46,987 bases of DNA, taken from Verrucomicrobiales bacterium. GTDB lineage: Bacteria > Verrucomicrobiota > Verrucomicrobiia > Limisphaerales > UBA11320. The stretch is from contig JAEUHE010000079.1 in the NCBI GenBank assembly GCA_016793885.1, positions 100,234 to 147,220 of the forward strand, read 5' to 3'. Made by a program: the position numbers and the translations under genes. Each line of letters begins with the position of its first letter. The first letter of the stretch is position 1. The notes beneath the pieces were generated by a model. That model saw only the letters and a program-made list of their open reading frames with translations, made no database searches and was not told the DNA's origin. Below are positions 8,760 through 16,162 of the stretch, piece by piece.

Positions 8760-10030
8760 TGACGGATTTGCCCTTCACCATAGACCAGCCACTTGTAAGT
8801 CGTCAGCTCTTCCAACCCCATGGGACCGCGCGCTCCCACCTTGTCCGTGCTGATTCCAATCTCGGCTCCCATGCCAAACTCGCCGCCATCGGTGAACCGG
8901 GTCGAAGCATTCCAGTAGACCGCGGCTGAATCCACCTCCGCCATAAAACGTCGGGCGGTGGCTTGGTTGCTGGTAACAATGCTGTCCGAATGCGCTGAGC
9001 CATAGCGGGCAATGTGATCGACCGCTTCGCTCACTCCGTCGACCACCCGGATGTTCATGATGAAGTTATTGTACTCGGTCGAGTAGTCCGCCGAGGAAGC
9101 CGCGACCACCTTCAGTCCTGAGTCCTTCAGCCACTGCATCGATTCAGCATCGGCGTGAACCTCAACGGCATAGTTAGCGAGATCCGCAACCAAGGATGAC
9201 AACACGGCGCCAGCCACCGGACGATCAACCAACAGGGTTTCCATGGCGTTGCAAGTGGACGGTCTCTGGCACTTGGAGTTCACCACGATGCGTCCCGCCA
9301 TCGCCAGATCGGCATCCCGATCCACGTAAACATGGCAGACACCCTTGTAGTGTTTGATGACGGGCACCTTGGAACATTCAGTAACCGCTCGAATCAAACC
9401 CTCGCCGCCCCGCGGCATGCACAGATCCACATATTCCGTCAGCGAAAGCAGGACCGGGATGGCCTCGCGATCCGGGGTTGGAACCACCTGGATCGCCCCG
9501 CGGGGAAATCCAGGAACCCGGGCTCTCGCTGCGGACACCATCAGTTCGGCGATCATCTGATTGGAGTTCAGGGCTTCTTTTCCCCCGCGCAAAATGCAGG
9601 CGTTCCCGGATTTGAGGCACAGGCTGGCGGCATCCGCCGTCACATTCGGGCGCGATTCATAGATGATCACGACCACCCCGATCGGGGATGAAACCTTGTC
9701 GATGCGCAGGCCGTTCGGACGCGTGCGTTGATCCAGCAAGCGGCCCACCGGATCAGGCAAGGCCGCAACCTCGCGCAACCCGCGAGCCATTGCCTGGATT
9801 CGGGCCGAATTCAGTTCAAGCCGATCCAGCATAGCCGGGGTCAGCCCCAGCTGCCGGCCGACCTGCATGTCCTTGGCATTGGCTGAGCGCAATGCCTCGG
9901 TGTTGGACTCCAATGCATCGGCCATCGCCTCCAGGGCCGCATTCTTGTCGGCGGTCCGGAGTTGTGACAGCTGCCGAGAGGCCTGCTTCGCCCCCCGAGC
10001 CAGCTGCGTCAGTTGCTCGATCAACGTCAT
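8756..10030 (-). CDS. proA: Glutamate-5-semialdehyde dehydrogenase
   Basis: Second step of proline synthesis: NADPH-dependent reduction of gamma-glutamyl phosphate to glutamate-5-semialdehyde in the cytoplasm. At 424 residues it has the normal length. Diagnostic stretches are IGVVVIIYESRPNVTADAA near 117, CLKSGNACILRGGKEA, the catalytic Cys260 in QRPSTCNAMETLLV, YVDLCMPRGGEGLI and GARGPMGLEELTTYKW at the C terminus. Its TGA overlaps the ATG of the downstream ATP-grasp-like gene by four bases. No proB is visible in the window. Start at the ATG at 10030; the next gene is divergent, 67 bases away. Confidence 0.97.
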   Translation of the reverse strand: MTLIEQLTQLARGAKQASRQLSQLRTADKNAALEAMADALESNTEALRSANAKDMQVGRQLGLTPAMLDRLELNSARIQAMARGLREVAALPDPVGRLLDQRTRPNGLRIDKVSSPIGVVVIIYESRPNVTADAASLCLKSGNACILRGGKEALNSNQMIAELMVSAARARVPGFPRGAIQVVPTPDREAIPVLLSLTEYVDLCMPRGGEGLIRAVTECSKVPVIKHYKGVCHVYVDRDADLAMAGRIVVNSKCQRPSTCNAMETLLVDRPVAGAVLSSLVADLANYAVEVHADAESMQWLKDSGLKVVAASSADYSTEYNNFIMNIRVVDGVSEAVDHIARYGSAHSDSIVTSNQATARRFMAEVDSAAVYWNASTRFTDGGEFGMGAEIGISTDKVGARGPMGLEELTTYKWLVYGEGQIRQ

Positions 10031-10097
10031 AGGACAAACTTACGGGAATTTCTCCTTGGGAAAAGGGGAAATTCAGCATTAGAATTGGTGAAACTCT

Positions 10098-11390
10098 ATG
10101 CGCAGCCGTGGGTTATTCATCGGATTCGTGGTTTTAAATGTCGCGTTCGCCGTGGCGCTCATCGTCTTTGTGGCCGGTTCAGGGTCCAAGTCGTCGGTCC
10201 CGCCGCCGGCTACTCTGTCCAGCCTGCCCGCCCCTCCGATCTCGATTTCCCCTTCCAACACTGCCCCGACCACAGTGACCTCCACCCCTGCTGCGACACT
10301 CCCAGTCGAGACGACCGGCTCGACCGGCTCGGTTGCGAACGTCACCGCCCCAACCCCACCTGCCCCACCCGCTGGCAAGCAGTTCGGCTGGCAGGACATC
10401 GAGACTGCCTCCTATGGTGGCTATCTGGAGAACCTGCGTCGCGTTGGCTGCCCGGAGAAGATGATCCGCCAGATTATTTTTCACGATGCCAATGAGCTGT
10501 TCAACCAACGGCGACTCGAGGCATCCGTCAAGCATGACTTCAAATGGTGGCAGCCGGACGACCGCATGACCGCGGGTGGTTACAATCCGGAATTCCAATC
10601 GCGCATGCAAACGCTGGTTCTGGAACGACGCGAGCTGCTCACCAAACTGCTGGGCGAGAACTGGGAGCAGGAGGACAATGCGCCCTCGCTGGCCAATCAC
10701 ACTGTGGCTCTCACCGGTCCCGTGTTGGGAGGGCTTCCGGTGGAAACTTACATGGCGGTTCAGGAGATCTGCGCCCGATCCGTCTCTCGTCACCAGGATT
10801 ACCTGATGGGCCGGTTCAACGAAGGTCAGGCCAGCAGCCAGGTGGAACTGGCCAAGCTGCGTGATATGACCCGCAAAGACTTGTCGGTGGTGCTGGATCG
10901 GGAGGGGCTGGAGGAGTTCCTCCTGCGCTTCTCCCACAATTCGAGCAAGCTCCGGCAAGACCTGCGCGGCCTCGGCATCGGGGCTGATGAATTTCGTAAA
11001 ATTTTCCGGGCCACCGACCAGATCGATCACCAGATCCAGCTGGAATACGGCGGTGAAGAATCGTTGAGTTCGAAGCAGCGCGAGCAGCTGACCCGGCAGC
11101 GCGAAAAGGCCATCGCCGGAGTTCTGGGACAAGATCGCTACGAACGCCTCATTCTCAGCCGGGATCCGTTGTTCCGACAGGCTCAGATGATCGTGATGCA
11201 ATCCGGAGCCGCCGAAAACCTCACCCAGCCGATGTTCGACATCCTGAAGCGAGCTCAACTCAAGCGTCAGCAGGTGCAGGTCAACACCGACATGACCCAG
11301 GAGCAAAAGCAAAGCGCCATGATCGCCATCAACCAGGAACAGGTGCAGGAGCAACGCAAGCTGCTGCAACCGCCCCCCCCGCAGAAATAG
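10098..11390 (+). CDS. Anchored hypothetical protein, verrucomicrobial type
   Basis: A 430-residue protein with one N-terminal membrane segment (LFIGFVVLNVAFAVALIVF, residues 6-24), then a Pro/Ser/Thr-rich linker to about residue 95, then an Ala/Gln/Arg-rich mostly helical domain. The stretch GYLENLRRVGCPEKMIRQII is the recognisable mark of a family common in Verrucomicrobia, usually with IGCPExTIRDII. The C terminus is rich in Gln and Lys and ends in polyproline. Topology implies the helical domain lies in the periplasm. Function is unknown. It is divergent from proA; the ATG at 10098 follows a weak GGTGAA sequence. Confidence 0.7.
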   Translation: MRSRGLFIGFVVLNVAFAVALIVFVAGSGSKSSVPPPATLSSLPAPPISISPSNTAPTTVTSTPAATLPVETTGSTGSVANVTAPTPPAPPAGKQFGWQDIETASYGGYLENLRRVGCPEKMIRQIIFHDANELFNQRRLEASVKHDFKWWQPDDRMTAGGYNPEFQSRMQTLVLERRELLTKLLGENWEQEDNAPSLANHTVALTGPVLGGLPVETYMAVQEICARSVSRHQDYLMGRFNEGQASSQVELAKLRDMTRKDLSVVLDREGLEEFLLRFSHNSSKLRQDLRGLGIGADEFRKIFRATDQIDHQIQLEYGGEESLSSKQREQLTRQREKAIAGVLGQDRYERLILSRDPLFRQAQMIVMQSGAAENLTQPMFDILKRAQLKRQQVQVNTDMTQEQKQSAMIAINQEQVQEQRKLLQPPPPQK

Positions 11391-11458
11391 CTCGAAGGTT
11401 CGCCGACCGACGCGGCTTGACGGTGCACCGGTGGCCGCAAAGCCCGAGGGGGGCAGCG

Positions 11459-11690
11459 CCGGGTGTGATTAAATCCGGGTGAGGCTGTTGCTGTTCCAAG
11501 GTCGGATAGTACGATCGTTCTCTTCTATGGAGTTCCGCCTTGTATGGAGTTCCGCCTTCAGGCGGAAAGGCGGAGGAATTGTCCTAGCGGCATAGAATTT
11601 AGCCAACCAACAGACATCCATTCCCAGGGAACCGCCTAAAGGCGGAACTCCATACGGGGTCGAGCCTCACCCGGATTTAATCGCACCCGG
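11459..11690. mobile_element. MITE-like palindromic element with 28-base terminal inverted repeats
   Basis: The termini 11459-11486 (CCGGGTGTGATTAAATCCGG...) and 11663-11690 are inverted copies with one mismatch. Inside are two tandem copies of TATGGAGTTCCGCCTT (11526-11541, 11543-11558), a hairpin CCGCC-TTCA-GGCGG at 11552-11565 and a mirrored CCGCC-TAAA-GGCGG at 11632-11645 followed by AACTCCATA. There is no coding capacity. A related terminus (CGGGTGTGATT) bounds a second element at 27471-27670. The rest of the gap 11391-11749 shows nothing else convincing. Confidence 0.7.
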
Positions 11691-11749
11691 TGCGCCTCCA
11701 TCCACAACTCTCCTATTGACCCCGCGCAAGTCTTCCATAGGCTTTGACC

Positions 11750-12745
11750 ATGAATCCGCTCTGGTCAATGTCCACGCTTGCGTGTGCTTTTCTGTCGCTT
11801 TGGACCCTATCAACTCCGCTGCGCTCCTGGGCGGCCGAAGGTGTTCAAATCACCGAAGGACCCGAGAAAGCTCGCGTGGAGATCAACGGGGAACTCTTCA
11901 CCGAATACTGCTTTAAAGGGGCCCCGCACGTGTATTTCTACCCCCTGCTGGGCCCGGCCGGAGTGCCCATGACGCGAGACTTCCCCATGAAGAAGACCGA
12001 GGGGGAAGAGCAGGATCACAAGCATCATCGCTCCCTTTGGTACTCGCATGGCTCGGTGAACGGTCTCGATTTTTGGTCCGAGAGCGACACCGCCGGCAGC
12101 ATCCGCCACGTCAAGTTTCTGGAGATCAAATCGGGAAAATTTGCGGGCTGGATTCGTTCCACCAACGAATGGGTCAACACGGAAGGCGGCGTGATCTGCA
12201 CGGACGAACGGATGTTCCGGGTTTACACGCGCCCCAACAATGAACGCCTCTTCGACTTCGAGATCACTCTCTTCGCCGGCAACAAGGAACTGGTCCTCGG
12301 CGACACCAAGGAAGGCTCGATGGCCATCCGGTTGAACGAATCGCTGCGCTTAAAACCCAACAAGTTCAATGTCGGCAAGCCCGTGGGAACCATTCTCCAG
12401 GATACCGGGGTCAAGGACGACGCGACCTGGGGGAAGCGAGCTGCCTGGTGCGATTATCATGGCCTCATCGGGGGGAAGCGTGTGGGCGTCGCCATCTTCG
12501 ATCACCCGCACAACCCGCGCCATCCCACGCATTGGCACGTGCGTGATTACGGCCTGTTTGCGGCCAATCCGTTCGGCATTCACGACTTTGAAAAGAAGGC
12601 CAAAGGTGCCGGCAACCTGGTCATCCCAGCCGGACGCAGCATCACCTTCCGTTACCGTTTCTATGTCCACGAAGGCGATACCGAGGCGGCTAAGGTGGCT
12701 GAACGCTACAAGGAATACAGCTCCATCAACCCCGTGCAGTTCTAG
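11750..12745 (+). CDS. PmoA-family (DUF6807) exported protein
   Basis: A 331-residue protein with an N-terminal signal peptide (LWSMSTLACAFLSLWTL, then a probable cleavage after RSWA). It resembles the PF14100 'PmoA' family, a name taken from a misassigned methane oxygenase; the fold is beta-rich and likely binds or acts on carbohydrate. Conserved His-rich stretches are QDHKHHRSLWYSHGSVNG near 88 and IFDHPHNPRHPTHWHVRDYG near 245, which could bind metal. It precedes a Tat-exported Gfo/Idh/MocA oxidoreductase by 77 bases, a pairing common in Planctomycetes and Verrucomicrobia, suggesting a shared sugar catabolism. ATG 11750 is used; the longer frame starts at TTG 11744. Confidence 0.85.
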   Translation: MNPLWSMSTLACAFLSLWTLSTPLRSWAAEGVQITEGPEKARVEINGELFTEYCFKGAPHVYFYPLLGPAGVPMTRDFPMKKTEGEEQDHKHHRSLWYSHGSVNGLDFWSESDTAGSIRHVKFLEIKSGKFAGWIRSTNEWVNTEGGVICTDERMFRVYTRPNNERLFDFEITLFAGNKELVLGDTKEGSMAIRLNESLRLKPNKFNVGKPVGTILQDTGVKDDATWGKRAAWCDYHGLIGGKRVGVAIFDHPHNPRHPTHWHVRDYGLFAANPFGIHDFEKKAKGAGNLVIPAGRSITFRYRFYVHEGDTEAAKVAERYKEYSSINPVQF

Positions 12746-12822
12746 GTAGCGTTCGGACTGGCCTCAACTTTTTTGAAATACTACCGCATCTAACGCGTCC
12801 ATTCTTTCCACATCACCCACTT

Positions 12823-14274
12823 ATGAAATCGCTAAACCGTCGTTCCTTTCTCACCAAGAGCGCCCTCGCCGCCACGACGCTCTCCTGGTCCGCGCGCAGC
12901 TGGGGCCAGGTCAAGAGCGCCAACGAGGCAGTCCGAGTCGCCGTCATCGGTTTCGGCGGCCGGGGCAAAGACCATCTGGGTGGCCTCGCCAAAGTGGGCG
13001 GCGTGCGCATCGCGGGGCTTTGCGATGTCGACGATCGGGTTCTGAAGGCGGAAGCGGAGAAACGTCCCGGAGCGGAAACCTACACCGACATCCGGAAGTT
13101 GCTGGAGAGCAAAAATATCGACGCTGTTTCGATCGCCACCCCCAATCACTGGCATGCCCTGGGGGCGATTTGGGCCATTCAGGCCGGCAAGGATGTCTAT
13201 GTCGAGAAGCCCGTTTCCCACAATGTCTGGGAAGGGCGCAAGCTCGTCGAAGCCGCGCGCAAATACGGAAAAATTGTTCAAACCGGCACCCAGAGCCGCT
13301 CCAGCTTCGCGATCCGCCAAGCCGTGGAGTGGGTGCAGAAAGGGAACCTCGGGAAAATCCTCGTGGCACGCGGACTCTGCTACAAACCCCGCCGCAGCAT
13401 CGGAAAGGTCGATGGACCCCAGCCGATTCCCGCCGGAATTGATTATGACAAGTGGTGCGGGCCAGCCTTGAAACTGCCCCTGATGCGCAAGAACCTCCAC
13501 TACGATTGGCACTGGGATTTCAACACGGGCAACGGTGACCTCGGCAACCAGGGCATCCACCAGATGGACATCGCCCGCTGGTTCCTCGGGGAAAAAGAAC
13601 TCTCCCCCAGCGTGATGAGCGTGGGAGGGCGGCTGGGCTATGTGGATGATGGCAACACACCCAACACCCAGTACGTATGGCACGGCTACAAGAAGGCTCC
13701 TTTGATCTTCGAGGTACGCGGCCTGCCCAAGGGCAAGGAGTTCCAGACGGACAAGGAATGGAGCGGCAACATGGACAAGTTCCATGGCGGCAGTGTCGCG
13801 GTGATCATCCACTGCGAAGGTGGAATGGTCCTCGTTCCCAACTACTCGAGCGCCGTGGCCGTGGACCATGAGGGCAAGCAGATCCAAAAGTGGCAGGGCA
13901 ACGAAGACCACTACGAAAACTTCGTCAAAGCCGTCCGCAGCCGGAAGCACACCGACCTGAATGCCGACATCCTGGAGGGCCATCTGTCCAGCGCCCTCTG
14001 CCACACGGGGAACGTCTCCTACCTCCTCGGCAAGCAGAGCTCCCCCGAGGAAATCCGCGAGCAGATCGCGTCGGACAAGGACCAATTGGAAACCTTCGAA
14101 CGAATGGCGGCTCACCTGTCGGCCAACGGAGTGTTCATTGCCCAGGACCAGCTCAAATTGGGTGCCCTGCTGCGCATGAATCCCAAGAAGGAGCAGTTCA
14201 TCCGGAATGACCAGGCCAACAAACTCCTGACGCGTCCGTACCGCGCGCCGTATATCGTTCCTGAGAAGGTGTGA
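12823..14274 (+). CDS. Tat-exported Gfo/Idh/MocA family oxidoreductase
   Basis: A 483-residue NAD(P)-dependent sugar or inositol-type dehydrogenase. The N terminus is a twin-arginine signal (NRRSFLTKSALAATTL), so it is exported folded with its cofactor. The Rossmann fold follows: VAVIGFGGRGKDHLGGLAKV, then VDDRVLKAE, SIATPNHWHALGAIWAIQAG and the family signature DVYVEKPVSHNVWEG with the catalytic Lys of EKP. The C-terminal domain contains WHWDFNTGNGDLGNQGIHQMD, with the substrate-binding His and Asp. Of the length usual for the PVC secreted subgroup. Likely co-transcribed with the PmoA-family gene; substrate unknown. Confidence 0.92.
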   Translation: MKSLNRRSFLTKSALAATTLSWSARSWGQVKSANEAVRVAVIGFGGRGKDHLGGLAKVGGVRIAGLCDVDDRVLKAEAEKRPGAETYTDIRKLLESKNIDAVSIATPNHWHALGAIWAIQAGKDVYVEKPVSHNVWEGRKLVEAARKYGKIVQTGTQSRSSFAIRQAVEWVQKGNLGKILVARGLCYKPRRSIGKVDGPQPIPAGIDYDKWCGPALKLPLMRKNLHYDWHWDFNTGNGDLGNQGIHQMDIARWFLGEKELSPSVMSVGGRLGYVDDGNTPNTQYVWHGYKKAPLIFEVRGLPKGKEFQTDKEWSGNMDKFHGGSVAVIIHCEGGMVLVPNYSSAVAVDHEGKQIQKWQGNEDHYENFVKAVRSRKHTDLNADILEGHLSSALCHTGNVSYLLGKQSSPEEIREQIASDKDQLETFERMAAHLSANGVFIAQDQLKLGALLRMNPKKEQFIRNDQANKLLTRPYRAPYIVPEKV

Positions 14275-14340
14275 CCGACCCGCGGGCGATCGGGAAAGAA
14301 AGGCGTTCCTTAACGCCCAGAGCCTGCTAGGTTGCTGGCG

Positions 14341-15201
14341 ATGTCCATCATTGGAAAGATCTGCACCCTGCGCGCCGTAAGACAAGCTCCTCCTGGGCTT
14401 TACCTCGACGGAGGGGAGAAGGGCGAGATCTTGCTGCCCCGACGCTACGCCTCGCACAACACCGTCGCCGGCGAGATGCTGGAGGTGTTTGTCTACCGCG
14501 ATTCGGAGGATCGACTGGTCGCGACTACTGAAAGACCGCTGGCCTGTGTCGGAGACTTTGCCTGCCTTAAGGTAGTCGGGATAAACCCGAACGTAGGCGC
14601 CTTTCTAGATTGGGGGCTTAGCAAGGATCTCCTGCTGCCCTTCCGCGAGCAGAATTTCCCCGTCGGCGTCGGCGACAAACTCGTGGTTCACGTCAACCTG
14701 GATGTCAAAACCGACCGGATTATCGCGACCACCCGACTCAACCGTCACCTCAACCGCACCGCACCGCTCTACCGTGTCGGACAGCAGGTCGACTTGGTCA
14801 TCGTGGGAAAAACTCCCTTGGGCTACAACGCGATCGTGGAGAACGCCCACCTCGGACTGGTATTCCACAACGGCCGATCCACAACCCTAGAGACCGGGCA
14901 AAAGGTCAAAGGCTTCGTTCGTGCCATCCGCCCCGGCGGTAAGATCGACCTCAACTTGGATGGATCTGGCTACAAGCGGGTGCTGTCCTTGCGCGATCAG
15001 ATTCTCGAGGCACTCCAGGAGAAGGGCGGAAAGATGGACCTCGATGATGACAGCTCCCCCGAAACCATTCGACTCGCGTTCAACACCAGCAAGAAGGCCT
15101 TTAAACAGGCGCTGGGAGCCCTCTACAAATCGCGCCGGATCGAGTTCCTGAAACCAGGAGTTGCGCTGGTCGACCAAAAACCCTGGTCGCCTGGCGAATG
15201 A
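14341..15201 (+). CDS. cvfB: S1-domain RNA-binding protein, CvfB family
   Basis: A 286-residue cytoplasmic protein with tandem S1-like domains and a C-terminal winged helix, as in Staphylococcus CvfB/YitL, a regulator that binds RNA. The first S1-like unit (about 1-70) contains GLYLDGGEKGEILLPRRY, the second LKVVGINPNVGAFLDWGLSKDLLLP, the third (about 145-205) VGKTPLGYNAIVENAHLGLVF; the tail LAFNTSKKAFKQALGALY is the winged-helix part. Length matches the family. ATG 14341 is preferred over the upstream in-frame TTG at 14332, because the homologue-like sequence begins at MSIIGK. Transcribed downstream of the oxidoreductase after 66 bases. Confidence 0.88.
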   Translation: MSIIGKICTLRAVRQAPPGLYLDGGEKGEILLPRRYASHNTVAGEMLEVFVYRDSEDRLVATTERPLACVGDFACLKVVGINPNVGAFLDWGLSKDLLLPFREQNFPVGVGDKLVVHVNLDVKTDRIIATTRLNRHLNRTAPLYRVGQQVDLVIVGKTPLGYNAIVENAHLGLVFHNGRSTTLETGQKVKGFVRAIRPGGKIDLNLDGSGYKRVLSLRDQILEALQEKGGKMDLDDDSSPETIRLAFNTSKKAFKQALGALYKSRRIEFLKPGVALVDQKPWSPGE

Positions 15202-15457
15202 GCCGGCCTCAGTTCCGACGCAGCACCTCCGGTCGTGGCATAGAACCGGTCATCTCCTAGCCTCTCGTTAAACGAGGTAGGGCGAGACTCTGCTCGAGCC
15301 CATTCCTGCCCCAGGCTCAGGATAACAAAGAGGCAACTCCGCGAGGGCCACCAGGCTTCACATCACCACACACCCTTCCGAGGGCTGTGGAGGATCGCTA
15401 TGAATAGCCGCTAATTTGTTGTGAACCTCCCTTCACCAGTCGTAATCTGTCGATGAT
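15202..15457. repeat. Gap with short hairpins before the Wzz-like gene
   Basis: No gene is supported. A perfect hairpin CTCGTT-AA-ACGAG lies near 15265-15277, followed by GGGCGAG-ACTCTG-CTCGAGCCC near 15281-15302. These resemble the short dispersed palindromes of the other gaps, and their position beyond the cvfB stop would allow a role in transcript ending, although no T tract is present. Confidence 0.4.
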
Positions 15458-16087
15458 ATGAAACGGAATCTAGCTTCGCTCCTGGGAGGCGCTCTGATCT
15501 TCCTCGGAATCATGATCCCCATAGGCACAATCCCGGTCGTCTTTGCTCTCCCTCCGGAATATCGAAGCCAGACGAGGTTGATGATTCCACCCTCGCCCAA
15601 GGTGCTCTTGGAAAGCGAAGCCGAGATCATTCAATCCCGCCGGATACTTTCCGTGGTCGTCACCAACCTAAACCTACCCAGGCGTTTTGCGGAACAGCAC
15701 AAGATGGAGCAGGACATGCCGCCCGAGGTCGCACTCGCCTTGCTCCAGCGACAAGTGAACGTGAAGGTCCATCCCACGACCCGAATCCTCGAGACGTCGG
15801 TCTACAGTCGAGACCGGTCGGAGGCCGCCGACATCGCCAACGAGATCGCCAATGTGTATCTCGCCTCGGCCGCCGCGGATGCCATCGATCCCGGAAACCC
15901 GGCCAGACTCCTCGATGCGGCCAGCCCCGCCTTCAGGCCGTCGCGCCCCAACCGCCCGTTGGCGATGGCCAGCTCGATGGCTGTCGGGCTGAGCTTGGTC
16001 CTGGGCGGGGCCTGGCTTATCTACGCGAGTTGGAAGAATCGAAACCGATCATCGAAACCCGTTCCCCCGGCACTCCCGGCAGTTTGA
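15458..16087 (+). CDS. Chain-length determinant (Wzz)-like membrane protein
   Basis: A 209-residue protein with two membrane helices: residues about 6-30 (LLGGALIFLGIMIPIGTIP) and about 170-190 (MASSMAVGLSLVLGGAWLI), leaving a periplasmic domain of some 135 residues. The domain shows SQTRLMI, IIQSRRILSVVVTNLNL, LLQRQVNVKVHPTTRILETS and ANEIANVYLAS, all characteristic of Wzz/PCP polysaccharide co-polymerases, and a Pro-rich PxRP just before the second helix. Much shorter than fused Wzz-tyrosine kinases, with no kinase domain. No polysaccharide gene cluster is next to it, so it may be an orphan. Start ATG 15458. Confidence 0.8.
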   Translation: MKRNLASLLGGALIFLGIMIPIGTIPVVFALPPEYRSQTRLMIPPSPKVLLESEAEIIQSRRILSVVVTNLNLPRRFAEQHKMEQDMPPEVALALLQRQVNVKVHPTTRILETSVYSRDRSEAADIANEIANVYLASAAADAIDPGNPARLLDAASPAFRPSRPNRPLAMASSMAVGLSLVLGGAWLIYASWKNRNRSSKPVPPALPAV

Positions 16088-16162
16088 TCTCCGGCCAATC
16101 GCCCCCGGCGGCGGGTCTCCGCTCTGAATAGCGACCTTGATTAGCCCGTCAGGCTCTAACGC

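Noticed and set aside
12832..14457. Long open frame of 541 codons on the minus strand
   Set aside because: Shadow of the Gfo/Idh/MocA gene, whose sense strand has a Tat signal and clear Rossmann motifs.
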